DNA of 64,000 nt from Haliclystus octoradiatus (GCA_916610825.1 OU744447.1:13561751-13625750), one strand, 5' to 3'; counted from the first letter of the stretch, positions 22,562-34,854 are shown. Program-made: numbers and translations. Notes: generated from the sequence alone by a model not told the origin.

Positions 22562-23141
22562 TCATGTACAGTTTTCCTTAGCTTCAATTCTGATACATAC
22601 AGTTCCATTGTTATGGATCTCATGCAAATCAAAAAAATCTTGTTTATAATAAATGCGGTATGTTTGATTGAAGGTAAATCGATAGCTAGCTGAAGTGGCT
22701 ATATAGCTTGACATATCATTTCGTCCATCATCCAAGTCAAATTTTCTGCTTTTTACAATGATATCCTTGTTCTCATTTGATATCAAAATTAGCTTTTTTA
22801 TGTCTGTTTTTCGTTCTTTGAAGCATCCCCAACGACTTCGTCTGTTAGATGAAACATTTGAACATCCAAAGCTCCCATTGATGTATGATAATTTGATGTG
22901 ATACATTCCACTCATGTGTGAGAATTTGAAGCTACCATATCTATCATCGATATTACCAATGCATATGGGCAGAGCTGACTTTAAATCTGGAAACAATGGG
23001 AGAATAATTGTGGATCAATTGCGGATCTCTTTTACAGTTTAATGGCCTACTTTGAGATATAGGGATATGACAATCAAGCAGCTCAATGCAATATTTAAGC
23101 ATATACATAATATAGAAATAGAAAGGAGTCAGAGACCACAC
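22562..23141 (-). CDS. Candidate secreted-type protein ending in a RIYY-D-N-G-C motif
   Basis: The best part is a 141-codon terminal exon (22562-22986) with five cysteines and NX(S/T) sites. Its C-terminal pattern, RIYYKQDFFDLHEIHNNG followed by a Val-Cys pair, resembles the end of an unnamed extracellular domain frequent in cnidarian proteins (from memory of that family, not verified). A TTTCCAG acceptor precedes the exon. An upstream exon (23051-23141) could join through a 64-nt intron with a weak GTAGGC donor and matching phase 1. It has no good initiator: the first in-frame ATG lies within it near 23107, giving MYMLKYC. A TATAAAAG sequence lies at 23169-23176 on the same strand. The start is therefore unresolved, and pseudogene status is possible. 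Confidence 0.4.
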
Positions 23142-23312
23142 ATTCTTACTGTTAGTTTAAATTTCATGCTTTTATAGCAATCATTAGACAGAAATAAAAT
23201 TAGTAATGAAAAAATATGCAGGAGTACCTCATATTCAGATAAATATAATTGTTGCAGCTATATTATTTTGCATGACAAAGGCTATTATCGCTAGAATTGT
23301 CCCTAAATTGTT

Positions 23313-23737
23313 AAATGTGGTGGAGTTGATCAAAGACAAAGACGGATAGAATTACATCGGTTTAACTGAAGGGACTTTTAAACAGCGTTATATCCAGCAT
23401 ATGATGACCTTCAGACGCAGCAAATATTCAACAAGCACGCCAACTTTTTAACTACATTTGCAACCTTAAAAACAACCACATTTATTACCGAATTAAATGG
23501 ACGTCCTTTTCAACGGCAAACGCTTACAGCAACAAAACAAAGAATTGTCAACTATGTATTGCAGAAAAGTTCCATATTATTAATGCAAAATAAATTTTAT
23601 TGAACACTAGATCAGAACTTACATCTAAATGTAGACATGAAAACAAATTCTACTTAGCAAACTATACATCAACCAAACACACAGTGTAATATCAATTCAA
23701 CAATTAGGAAGCTAACATGATCAACTCCACCACATTT
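23313..23737 (+). mobile_element. Penelope-like GIY-YIG remnant between 20-bp inverted repeats
   Basis: Conceptual translation gives NYIGLTEGTFKQRYIQH, then after a frameshift LKNNHIYYRIKW, CQLCIAEKFHIINAK, a stop, and TRSELTSKCRHENKFYLAN. This is the GIY-YIG endonuclease region as found at the C terminus of Penelope-like retroelements. It is broken by one shift and one stop. AAATGTGGTGGAGTTGATCA at the left end is repeated perfectly inverted at the right end (23718-23737). Confidence 0.7.
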
Positions 23738-24015
23738 CTATTATTATTATTTACAGCTCTGACATTTATGACATTGAGCATTATATTCTTTGGAATTAGA
23801 TAACATCTAATAATAAGCATACACACATATATATTTATATGGTTAGTTATAGCAAGATAATATATTTGGAAAAAACGTAATGCAGCTCAAAACTGCGTGT
23901 TTACATATTTATGTTAATGGAAGAACTTTAACCAAATTAAATATATTGCATATCTATAAACAACATACTCCACTCATTATTTGATACTTAATTTCATTCG
24001 TGTTGCGCGTAAAGT

Positions 24016-24275
24016 GTATATATCGCCTTTGAGACACAACAGATTTGGATAGAACTCCATTTTCTATCCGTACATGTTACTGTTGGGAATAAAAAAAACG
24101 AACGATGTAATTTACGACAAAAGAATTTGACCGTGATTTTCGGCCAACATTCTACGTTTTAATTGCTACATGGAAAATGAAAGACCGAATCATTTTACCG
24201 GTTTTCATTAAATTCTTAGCTGTTGATCCCAATACTTCTAGCTACTTTTTTTTATGGCATATCATATTTCAAAAG
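24016..24275 (+). repeat. Diverged direct repeat, copy 2
   Basis: Same order of blocks as 21822-22160 (TATATATCGCCTTT, ATTTGGATAGAACTC, CATGTTACTGTTG, TTTTAATTGCTACA), with indels. The two copies bracket the small minus-strand gene and the GIY-YIG remnant. Confidence 0.65.
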
Positions 24276-24499
24276 AGCTATGCTGACTTCAAAGTTGTAA
24301 CTTTTTGTTTTCAACAACGATGCTGGAACTCGTGTTAAATATGATAAAATTAAATTTGAAATGAGTTTTGAGACGAAAAACCTTCCAACAGCGTTGAGTA
24401 ACAACACGATAATCCTGTTGATGTGATAAGTATGTGCTAGAAAGTGTTAAAACGAAAATTTACAACTTTGATGGCATACAGTTCTTTTTGGGATGTGAT

Positions 24500-25400
24500 T
24501 GTCCTGATCGGTATCCAATTGCACAGATTCAAGATCTTACTGCTTCTCTTCCAGTTATGGCACTTTTCTCAACGATTAATTATTGTGCGTGCATATGATC
24601 AAATCCCAGTAGTTGCTGAATAGATCCACGTGAATTCTGTTACAGCTCCCATCTGTTCTCCATGAATTTACCAGGATGCCAATTAGGCTCCGTAACACTA
24701 CCCAGGCATTACAACGATTCATAGATGATGTCTGCCACTCTCTTGAATTTGTCTATGCTTATCTGGACGATATACTGCTGACTATTCTCAATATTGAACA
24801 TAATCTAGTCGACGTCATAGTTTCTTCAAACGTCTTGCTGAATATTGTTTGTTGTCGACCCCAACAAGTGATTGATTTTTTTGCCCATTTCCTGACCGTG
24901 TTGCAGCTATTCCAGAGTATTCAATCCCAACGACTCTTCTATCTGGTGTGAGTTTTGGTTGTCAATTATGCATCCACACCTTTTCCATTCTATCATCTGC
25001 TGAGTGCCAACCAACAACTTTTGAACGGGACAGAAAATGTGAATTAGCCTTCATGACATAAAGATCCACTCATAACTGCTACGTGGCATTTCCTCAAGCC
25101 AACGCACCGAACAGTATCACTGCTGATGCATATATTCATATTCATGCACCTTCTCTCGTTCTCCTCCCGTAAGCTCAACCTTCACGCAAAAATCGCTGCA
25201 GAGCTTTTGAAAGGGACCTTTTGTCTATTTGTCTGGCAAAATATTATTTCGATATTTCCTTGAAGGCTTGCCTTTTGATGTGTTCACATATCAAAAGCCA
25301 TTGAAATTCGCTCTTCTGAACAAAACTATTCAAATAGCAACACGACAGATCTGACAACGTGCCTTTGTTTTGGAATTTACGTCCAATTGTAAATATACGT
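24500..25400 (+). mobile_element. Fossil Ty3/Gypsy polymerase (reverse transcriptase and RNase H)
   Basis: Degraded but ordered matches to a Gypsy-type LTR retrotransposon polymerase are visible in shifting frames. DRYPIAQIQDLTASL and the primer-side region come first (about 24510-24580), then RFIDDVCHSLEFVYAYLDDIL with the YLDD catalytic pair (24717-24777) and VIDFFAHFLT (about 24870). An RNase H segment with FRYFLEGLPFDVFTY, a KPLKFALLNKT-like block and RQI (about 25240-25360) follows. Stops and shifts are many, and no LTRs were identified. Confidence 0.75.
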
Positions 25401-26740
25401 TTTCAAAGTTTGAAATTTATTAATTTTTTCAAACTTGATTACCGTAAAATGTTGACACAATAAAAAATTCTAAATTAAAACAAATAAAACTAATAAGCAA
25501 TCATTTAATTCAGTAAACATCTGGGTCTTCATATATCAGATTAGCGAAACATTGAATTATCATGAAATTTCACTATCAGCTTAGTTCTTTCTGTATTTCC
25601 AGCAAGCAGCTAAGGAGGTGTCACTAATCTTAGATAAGAAATCGAAATTGAGCTTAACGATGCGTATACAATATGCTACAATTAAGGGGTACATCTATTA
25701 TATATTTAAGTAAAGCCATTAAAACCCATCAATGATGTGAGAGCCTTACCGTTATTGTAAGTAGTGACGGCCTAGAAAAAAAGAAATAGAGAATGAGTTC
25801 TAAAAATAAAGGTGACAAGGATAGTAGTTGTCATCCTGAAGAAATATAAACATGAGTCAAATTCAAAAATTAGCTTTTTTCTGGACGAGTTGAATTTGAA
25901 TTTGTTGCACTGTTCTAGAAAGAATTATCTTAGTGGGACGACTCTATTACTGATATGTATAGCCTGAGAAAAGTAAACAGTTTTGCATCTAGAAAAATAT
26001 ATTATACAGTTTAATTGATTTTGCAAGTTACATCAATTTTAATCTGCAATTGACAATAATAATGTTACATTTTTGAGTGAACTAATACCTTTTTTATTAC
26101 CTTAGGCTTAATTTATACTAACCTAATAATGCATTCTTATACACAAACTTACACAAAGAAAAGAAATTCCCATAAAAAACAATTTCGATCGAATGGAATC
26201 TGATTGCTCATTTCAATCTGCATTTATGTCTGTGAAGTAAAGGTAATGAAGTAAAGAGAATTCTAGTAAATATATAATTATAAATGTTATCTCGTCCGCT
26301 GCAATGAATTCCTTGATGACATCGTGGTCGTCCACTGATAAAATGCGGATAAGAGCATTGCGCTACAATAGTGCTTCATTGTGATTTAAAATTGTTTGTT
26401 TTTGTTTCTGAGTTCTTATGAAAAACAATTTTGCTTTTATTCTTAAAAGATTGCTTTCAGTAGATACATTTAAAAATTTAAAAATTTAAAATGTAGATTA
26501 CAAATGTCTATATATATGTACATATTTCAAACACAAAATTAAACAATATTAAATCTAATTAAAAAAATAAAAAAATTAAAAAATAAATAAATAAAAAATC
26601 ATAATAATCTGAAGTTAAGCGTTTTGAATAAAATAAATAATTTTTCAAGTGGTTGACCATGCTTCAATGTTCCAATTACACTAGTTACATTACCACGTTG
26701 TATCGCAATACTAATTATAAGTTCGCTGATGAAATGTTTT
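25400..26740. other. AT-rich DNA without a gene
   Basis: No open frame or family match. 26460-26640 is extremely A/T-rich with AAAT/AATA runs. Confidence 0.5.
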
Positions 26741-29360
26741 GCTTCGTTACGAAAGGACCTAGTGTCTCGATTTCAATAGGTTGGAAATGGTATCTGTTTG
26801 AGAGGCTTGTATATTTTTGACTTTTCGTTTCTCTTCTCTACCTGTCACTGAGACTGCTTGTTGGCTAGATAATTTTTGATTTGATATTGATAGAGTGTCT
26901 ACACATGTGAAGTCCCATACCAGGCATGTACCTTTCTTCCAAGGAATTTGGGGATCAACCATCAGGTCGCTTTCCATCTTCTCTTGACAATCCTGCTGGC
27001 TCTGGCTGGATGGAATGTGATCTGAAGACAACGATCGGTAGATACTGCTGTTGACCTCAGAATGCCTTGACCATCGATCAGCTGATCTTTTACATACTAG
27101 GCATGATATCCATTTGAGAGAACTGGCATGCCGCAACGAATGACAAGTATGCTCTTCGCATATTTTAATGTCAAGTCGGATAGACAATGCTATTCTCAAT
27201 TATTGGTTGTCTAAGAATAGTCCAAGCGACGGCGATGGTAGGGCATTAGGCCAAGCTCCTGCTTATTTGCATTGGCAGGACAGCAAGCGTGCTTTGTCAA
27301 TCAATTGTAGAGCAATCTGCAAGTACTTTTTCCGCCTTTGCAACTGAAACTTCTTCGTCCCATTCTTTTTGCGTCTCTGTTTCCAAATGTGAACTTCTGC
27401 TCGTCATGTTTTCCCAAATTTTTATCGAGACTTCAAATCCTGGTACTTTCCTGATTTAGAAGGCAGTATTGAGAAGAGGTTGTACCAGATTTTTTGTTTC
27501 TATCACTAACACCGAAAATGCTGAAGGGGCAAGATCTAATGCAGACCTTACTTCTATTCCTCCATGTGCTATCCGTAAAGTTGATTGCTTCCATGCATTT
27601 TTATCAAAATCTATATTAAGTAACTCTTCTAGGGCATCTCTGCATAGTTGATCCCAGTCCTCTAATTCTGTTCGGTCAATGCAGCTGTTGACCGAATGAT
27701 GTGAAGAATTGTGGGAGATGAGAAGCAATGGCTGAATAGGTAAAGAGCGTGATGTGCGTCCAGCAATTCCAGCCTCTTTTTCATGAGCTTTAGATCAGTT
27801 GTCTTCATTGACAGAATATTGCTCTTCGCCGGGCTCTTCGCTGAGCTCCCTATTGGGGTACCAAGATGCTCCAGATCATCTAATTCTGTTTTTCTGAATT
27901 CCAATAGTTCTTCGGGAATTCTCGTCGATTGGCTAGATATGACGACCTCACATTTGTGTTTATTTAATTGTAGGCCTAAAGCTTCAGCAATTTGCTGGAT
28001 TGTAATAATGTCTTTAACAATGTCATCAACGCTTACACAAATCAGCCCGTCATCTGAGTACCATACCTTAAAAGTGCTTTCTAGGCTATCAATTAACGAC
28101 TGTAGAACAAAACTGAACAGGAGCGGTCCAAGAGGATCACTTTATGAACACTCTATGTTGACTCCATTATATCCTCTTCACCAAAAACGAGTTAGGAAAC
28201 TGTTAATCACGACTGTTCGATGTAGTCGAACAGGTCTGGTGGATGTTGTTTCACTTCATTGAGTAGAAGATCTCTTCGGATGCTGTTGAAAGCATTTTTG
28301 AAATCAAGTTTGAATGCTATATAACTTCTCGGCAGTTGTTCCATGATTGTAGTAGCGTGAACTGCTGCTTCTGCTTATTGCCTAATTCATTCTCCTAGTT
28401 GGTATGGTAAGAATCTTTGAAGTGTATTTTTTTTCGCCTTACGTGTGAATATTTTAGAGAGAAGCAGACGGACGGGTCGTATTGCCCACTGCAATCGGTC
28501 TTAATCCCCTGTCTGCTTTGTTAAAAGTCAACGAAGCTCCAAAGATGATTGGTTGGATTGTTGTTTGTAGTTTATTTTGCCCCATGAAGCTGGCCAATGA
28601 GATACGTGATTTCAATAATTGTGAAGAACGTTCTTTTGCAGGTGCTGCAATCATATCTTTTATAATTATGCTGCGTTTTCAGTCCATCGAGATCATTTGC
28701 TGAACCATTTAGGAAAGACCTGCGGCGTCTAATACGTCTTTTATCTAAAAATGTTTGATTGATAGCGTAGCTCAATTGGCGAATGTGTGCTGTAGTCGTC
28801 AGGTCTTCTGGGATGCTTTTCTTTCAAATTCTACAAAATTTCATGAGACACAGCAGCAATAGTTTCTGTTGATGTGAGCAATCGTACTTCTCCACTATAA
28901 TATCCCCGATATCGATTTTGGCTGTAATCATCCTAGCTGTCGTCTTATCAGAAGGAAATTGTTGTCTTTGTCCTGGTAAATTGCGCTGTTCAAGATCTGC
29001 AAACGAGTCGTACTTTTGATAAGATCTACTTAAATCTTTAATTTTGGTTGTCAAACTAGTGTGTTTTGAAGTTTGCGGTGATGTTTTATGTTTATGTTTA
29101 CGAAAGAAAACATTTCCGAAAAGCAACAATTCCTCCCAAGAATCCGAATTTTGGTTGACTACCTCACTAACCAGATATGCAAAGGTTTCAGCAGCAAAGG
29201 ATCTTGCCCCTCTAGAGATGTAAGGAATTGTGGGACCTTTTAATCTCAATAGTGTAGATGATAATGCTTCTTTGTTTTCCGGAGCAGATGCTCTCGTTCG
29301 GCATATTTCGCATGACCAGTTGGACATTGTATCTGAATGGCGCTTTGTTATTTTCAAACA
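26740..29360 (-). mobile_element. Degenerate LINE of the RPIAVG type
   Basis: Read on the minus strand, fragments occur in the order of a single non-LTR polymerase. An N-terminal region (GARSFAAETFAYLVSEV, then SWEELLLFGNVFF, about 29100-29250) comes first, then FGASLTFNKADRGLRPIAVGNT (28480-28545). AEAAVHATTIMEQLPRS and FKLDFKNAFNSIRRDLLL (28265-28375) follow, then LRIAHGGIEVRSALDLAPSAF (27510-27580) and a C-terminal segment with RSADRWSRHSEVNS and WDFTCVDTLS (26870-27100). This architecture is common in LINEs of cnidarians and molluscs. Several stops and shifts separate the pieces, so it is inactive. Antisense open frames over it are shadows. Confidence 0.75.
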
Positions 29361-29439
29361 ATTAAGATCGTATGTTTTATTGCAACAAGAACATTGATTG
29401 AATTGTACTTGTCATTCACTATTTCATTAACTCTATAAA

Positions 29440-29640
29440 CCTTAACTAAATAATCGTGAATTAAAGATGGAGGTTGAGCATTTTGCTTATGTTCCCATGA
29501 ATTATATGTTTCTCCATACCCTAACCAATTAACAAGATATTCAGTTTTTCCTTCCTGCAATCTGGCTTTCAGAATTTTTCGTTGATATAATATTGATCTC
29601 CTGGCTCTTCTGATTCCATCTCGGTGTTGTGTATAGAGGT
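29440..29640 (-). pseudogene. Chromodomain fragment
   Basis: KTEYLVNWLGYGETYNSWEH followed by PPSLIHDYL is a chromodomain core, with the aromatic residues that would line a methyl-lysine pocket. The preceding strand (ILKARLQEG) is reached through a one-base deletion from an upstream MESEEPGDQYYINEK stretch. It lies directly 5' of the LINE remnant on the same strand. It may be the N terminus of that element or the tail of a separate chromovirus-type integrase. Confidence 0.65.
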
Positions 29641-30683
29641 GTTTAACTAAGTTTCATAAAACATTAACATAACAGAGTAAAATGATTATGACTTGTTGGT
29701 AAATTTGTTCCTTTAAACATACTGTATATATATATAGATAAGAATAATTATATCACGTTATATGTTGTAAATTTGAAAGCAAATATCCCAAGCCACAAAC
29801 ACGTCTCTAAACTTTAAGGCTCTATTAGATCTGAGTTTATTAAATCCGATCAAGAATATTGCCTACAAAGTAGACGACTTTTCAACCAATGAGATCCTCT
29901 TTTTTTCCTCCCTGATTGTCATATATTATTAATGAATGCTTCATATACTATAAAATTTTGATAATTCCATTATCATTATCAATGTAAGTTTGCAATAAAT
30001 ATATTGTCTATATTGATGTAACCTTCGGTCGTTTTTGAAATGTTTGTGGTGGCGTGAATACTTTTTGAGTAGTATATCTCTTAAATTTCTTGCATAGGAG
30101 GCAAGTGGCTTGAGCTTGTTTCAGTAAAATGTCTGGACCTTGAGCATGGTCACTAATAGTAACTTACTATATAATTTATTGTAAAGAATATTAACTTATT
30201 GACAGTTAACACCGTTTAAAACTAGAGACTGCCTCCCAAAGTTTGGTCAGATATTTGGTTAAACCAAGTCAATATGTTTTAATCCTCAAGGCAATGTTGA
30301 ACAGCTTCAAAATGCCACCATACTTGTTTTTGCATTTGTATGGACTTCAGTAAAACAGTTTATAAGTTGTCATTTTTGAAGTAACAAAAGCATCTGATTT
30401 GAAATTTATGATTTATTTAATTACTTTTTCCGTTCGAAGTTCAGAAGCTTTGTTTGAAATGAGAACATTGATTATGGAAAAAAAATACCGAATGACAGCA
30501 ATCAGTCAAGCTTCGATGCGGTGAGCTCAGTCACTGACTCTACTTTTTTCCGACTAACTTCTGAAATCTATTATTAGAAAAAACCACAAAAAACACTACT
30601 TTGATTGTAAAATGAAGAAGAAATAAAACTGTCATTATTACAAATATAATATGAAAATGCTGCATGATTAGCTACTTGATCAT
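29641..30683. other. AT-rich DNA without a recognised gene
   Basis: No protein family match, no strong repeat; scattered short open frames only. Confidence 0.5.
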
Positions 30684-31644
30684 TTAAATATTAGTTAAAC
30701 GATTTGCGGCCAAATTACCCGTGCATGTCACCTTCAACACAGCACACTTTTTCACACTTTTTATTTTACCATGTAACTCCCAATGTAATTTGTACAAAAT
30801 ACACTTTATAGATAAATTATTTTCAGATGTCCATTCATTGTCCTTTTTAACTTGGGTTACCGGAGCAGCATTGGAAGGCTTATCTCCCCAGGTTCCTTTA
30901 TCAATCTGACAGCAATCCGACAACCGCTATTCCCTGGAAATCAAAATGAGCTGAGCCCACGTAATTCATACAATTCGTGTTTTCGTCATGCTTCTATGGA
31001 TTCGGAAAATCATGGGAGAACAAAAGAATCAAAGACCATGAAGCTCACATGCAGCATTTTCTCAAATCAATAAGAATGCTTTGACCGGGAATCATGAAAT
31101 TTTAATTGGATTTTTGAAGGGTTCACAATAAACTTTAATTGAAACAACATATTTTTATGAACACTTTTATGTGATTTTCAAATTGCCCGAAGAAACCTGC
31201 CGTTTTAGTTCTGTGGCGTTCGGTCTAATTTGAATTTAGTCTGATTTATCACAGCAAGGGAGGGGTTCATTGTCAGTTCTGCTCTTGTTTACTGTTACGC
31301 AACCTACAAGCTGATTCCAAAGACATGACAACAAAACAAGCAATGATGTGATAATTTATTACCTTATTATCAAATGATCGTTGTGGCAAATTTTTCCCTT
31401 TCAATACGCATATGATTGCTCCATCAGCTTTTATTTCAATCAATGGAAAGATGATGTAGCATCTATTCCTGTTCATAATGATCGATCTTTGATGGCACTG
31501 AATTCGAGAGTGAACTGCAGTTTCTGAAATGACTTCAAATGATTGATGATCAATTTGATGTTGTGGTATAGTATAAATGCATAAACTACCCCGTACTAAT
31601 GCCAAAGAGGTAATAATAAAAATAATATACATGCTGGCTTTCAA
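30684..31644 (-). CDS. Candidate two-exon gene for a small secreted cysteine-containing protein
   Basis: Exon 1 (31363-31644) starts at an ATG with a strong signal peptide (MKASMYIIFIITSLALVRG) and encodes 94 residues with cysteine pairs (IQC, NRC, IIC). It ends at an AAG|GTAATA donor. Exon 2 (30684-30926) follows an AATAG acceptor in phase 0 and adds 80 residues (SDCCQIDKGTWGDKP, then KKCAVLKVTC) before TAA, giving 174 residues. A TATAAA at 31685-31690 lies about 40 bp upstream of the ATG. The spacing S.IQCHQ...NRCYI...AIIC is loosely like a PAN/apple domain, but I do not claim it. An acceptor 7 nt upstream would shift the frame, so the exon 2 boundary is uncertain. Confidence 0.4.
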
Positions 31645-31684
31645 AATGAGGTTTCCACAATACTTTTGAAAACTGAAATTATGT

Positions 31685-31690
31685 TTTATA
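31685..31690 (-). promoter_or_regulatory. TATA box of the small secreted-protein gene
   Basis: TATAAA on the minus strand, 41-46 bp upstream of the ATG at 31644, which would leave a 5' leader of about 15 nt if transcription starts 30 bp downstream. Confidence 0.45.
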
Positions 31691-32680
31691 TTGACAAGCG
31701 GTGCGTTGTCTTCAATATGATTGGCTGATATATATATGTAAATATATCAGTATAGTTTTATCATGACGACCAGCCGTTACCACGATCAATCACACCGCTG
31801 GCTACTGGATATATCAGATATAACCAGGTTTATCTGCAAAAAAAAACGCACTAAAATCTTTAATATTTATGCATGAACATCTCTGAGATTATGTCAATAA
31901 GCATAATGATTCAAAAGATCTCTCCTCGGTTTGATCTGACTCTATACCTTTTAATAACGCTGTCTTTCACTACAATTTTTTTTCCTGTGTTGCTCACTTA
32001 TTTTTTCGTCCACTATTTGTATTTCATTATTTATATGATACCTGAAAATGAAAATAGTCTAGCCAACTTTCCAATCATGTATTGTTTAACTATGCATTTT
32101 TCAATGTTATGGGGCAGGTTCGACATTTTGGCTAATCAATAATTATGCATGAAATAATTCCTTTCTCGATTCAACAAATTATGCTTCTTTACAATAATAT
32201 TTTAACACTATAATATTTACATAATCTGGTTGGAACAGACATATAAAGGATATTTATACTTATAAAATATGAAATGCTCAATAAACCAATCATGATGAGA
32301 GCTTTGTTCAGTCATTACCATAAATTTCATAATTAACAGGGGTAAAAAATAACAAAATGTTTGAACGATCTCGAATTATACTTCACTTTTGTCTTCCAAA
32401 ATTCCTCTTGACGTATTGAAAAAAACAAATCGATATCTCGATCGACCTTCCCAATAAACCACCTGATGACCTAGCGCCCAGATGGACAGCAGCATCAGTA
32501 GCAGTAGTAATAGCAACCATCAGCAAAGCAAGAATAGTGATATTTATAATCGTAGCGATGACAACAACGACAGCAACATGTAGGATCAACGCAGCCGCAA
32601 CAACAATAGAATAGGCAGATATATAGGATCATGGATAGATATCTTTGCCAACATTAAATGCAAGTTAGGTGTAATGTACA
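31691..32680. other. No gene recognised
   Basis: AT-rich, with short TATATA runs near 31730. The 89-codon frame at 31873-32142 has a hydrophobic composition but no family match or splice context. Confidence 0.45.
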
Positions 32681-32922
32681 CAAATAAAACATTCATTTCC
32701 ATCAAACATATAAATATATATATATATGTTACTGCTCAAATATAATAATGTAATATGTATGGACATTGAAATTTAGTTAATAGTAATAATAACCACCCTT
32801 AGTGGAAGAGTGGTTATTGTCACTATTAATTATTAACTAGTTCAATGTCCATACATATCACGTTAATTTATTTGAGCAATAACATATATATATATGTTTG
32901 ATGGAAATGAATGTTTAATTTT
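32681..32922. mobile_element. Fold-back MITE-like palindrome, 242 bp
   Basis: The sequence pairs with itself along almost its whole length. The left arm CATTCATTTCCATCAAACAT, then TTACTGCTCAAATA and ATGTATGGACATTGAA, is mirrored in the right arm, with a loop around 32801 (CCACCCTTAGTGGAAGAGTGG). This is the form of a fold-back miniature element. Confidence 0.8.
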
Positions 32923-33204
32923 GATTAAACACACAAGCAAATGTCCTGATTTGTGAGTTCAGACCATACGTATCCAGTTATGCCTTTACAACTCACGCAT
33001 TCCATTACAACCACTAAACTTATTTACACTGTTATTTATATAACTTATATATATGTAGCTGTAATTAAATGCTATGTTGGATCACTTGAAATGTCTGCAA
33101 TATTTAATATCCAATGAAATTTTCTACTGTTAACTTGTCAAGATATATTTTCGTTCGTTTTATCATAGTCAATTAGTGATGCGCGCATAATTTTTCTCGC
33201 ACGT

Positions 33205-33955
33205 GACGAAACGTTCAGTCAAATGCCGCGCACGATGTTCCTCTGGAGCAGAAAACATGATAATTAAAAAAACTCACGTATTCATGTATATCATGAAATG
33301 TTTTGATTCGTAGGATGATAAGTCATTTGGCATTCGATTGATTTTGACAAGGAATTGACAACTGAGATAATGACACGGCATTGATAACTGATAAATTAAT
33401 GCAATACTAAACTTATGCAAAACAATGGACATAATGATCAAGCTCACAAATGTTTTTCATTCATTCTAGTCTTTTTTCAGCTTCCAAGAAATTTCGATTA
33501 TACTGGATAATTAAATTTTGCGTTGTTTAGATGACTTGGGTTCTAAAATATTTTTTCATAAAATAATCTAAAATAACTTTCTCCCATGTGAAGAATACGA
33601 TACGTTCAATCAAATGCCGCGTATGATATTCCTCTGGAGCAGGAAAAATGATAAGCAGAAAAATTCACGTATTCATGTACCATGAAAAGTTTTGATTCGT
33701 AGGATGATCAGTCCTTTGGCATTCGATTGATTTTGACAAGGAATTGACAACTGAGATAATGACACGGCATTGATAACTGATACAGTAATGCAATAACAAA
33801 TTTATGTAAACAATGGATATAATTATCAAGCTCACAAAGGTTTTTCATTTATTCCAGACTTTTTTCAACTTCGATTTTTCGAAATTTTGATTAAACTGGA
33901 TAATTAAATGTTGCATGTTTTGGATAACTTGGATTCTATAATATTTTTTCAAGCT
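33205..33955 (+). repeat. Tandem duplication, two units of about 394 bp
   Basis: Unit 1 starts near TTCAGTCAAATGCCGCG (33211) and unit 2 near TTCAATCAAATGCCGCG (33605). They share long blocks (CCTCTGGAGCAG, TTGATTTTGACAAGGAATTG, GATAATGACACGGCATTG) with scattered substitutions. No coding potential. Confidence 0.85.
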
Positions 33956-34084
33956 CAAAAGTTTTGCAAATTTCATTAATTATTTTTTTCTATTACCCAG
34001 CGAGATTAGATTCCATATTGTTTACTTGCCACTACATATATGTTTTGTTTATATTTTGCCAATCAGTTACGCATATCCCGTTCT

Positions 34085-34137
34085 AGCCTATACGAACAAG
34101 GTTTTCAAAAAAAACCTCGGGGCTTGTACGTAGGCTA
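34085..34137. repeat. Small hairpin, TAGCCTA...TAGGCTA
   Basis: TAGCCTATACGAACAAGGTTT pairs imperfectly with AAACCTCGGGGCTTGTACG and TAGGCTA around an A-rich loop. Confidence 0.6.
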
Positions 34138-34854
34138 ATCCCGTTCTCATGATACGTCCAATAAAATATCACTTTTGATGTTTCTCACGTGTAGAGAAAT
34201 TATACGTCCAAACACAACTCGCTCCTTGTCTGGAAAGACATTTGAAAATCCTTAGAAACTTATGTTTTTCATGAAAGGTCTTATTATTATGAGCATTATA
34301 GTCATCTGAGACATTATTGATAGCATAGGTAATATTGTGATTATATTTCATCATGTAGATGAGTGATAAATCAAATACACAGGTATTTGTGACAGTTTGA
34401 TATAATCTTATGTCATTTTCAAGCAATTGAGAAAGAGATCGTTAAATAGTTTGACATGTTATATAAAGAAAAAATAGCTCCGCTACGCTCGGACTCATGG
34501 TGAATGATATAATAATCAAAATAAACAAATTGAAATCAAATTCAATAGAATATCAAATCAATCAAATCATCATGCAAAGAAAAAATCAAATCAAATCAAC
34601 TTCAATAAAACAAACAATCAAATGAAATAAAATAAATTAAAACAAGAAAATCAAAGCAAAAGAAAATTAATCAAACTAATCTAATAATTATTGTATAAGT
34701 TACATTAATAAATAAACAAAAATTGCAGGTAGATATTAAGAATGGAATAATGAAATAAAAGTTGAAAAAAGTAAAAAGAAAGTAGAGTAAAACTATCAGA
34801 AAAAAAAATGTATCCAAATAATAAATCAAATAAAAAAAGGAAAAAATGATATTG

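Noticed and set aside
27783..28262. 159-codon plus-strand frame
   Set aside because: It is antisense to the recognisable LINE polymerase on the minus strand.
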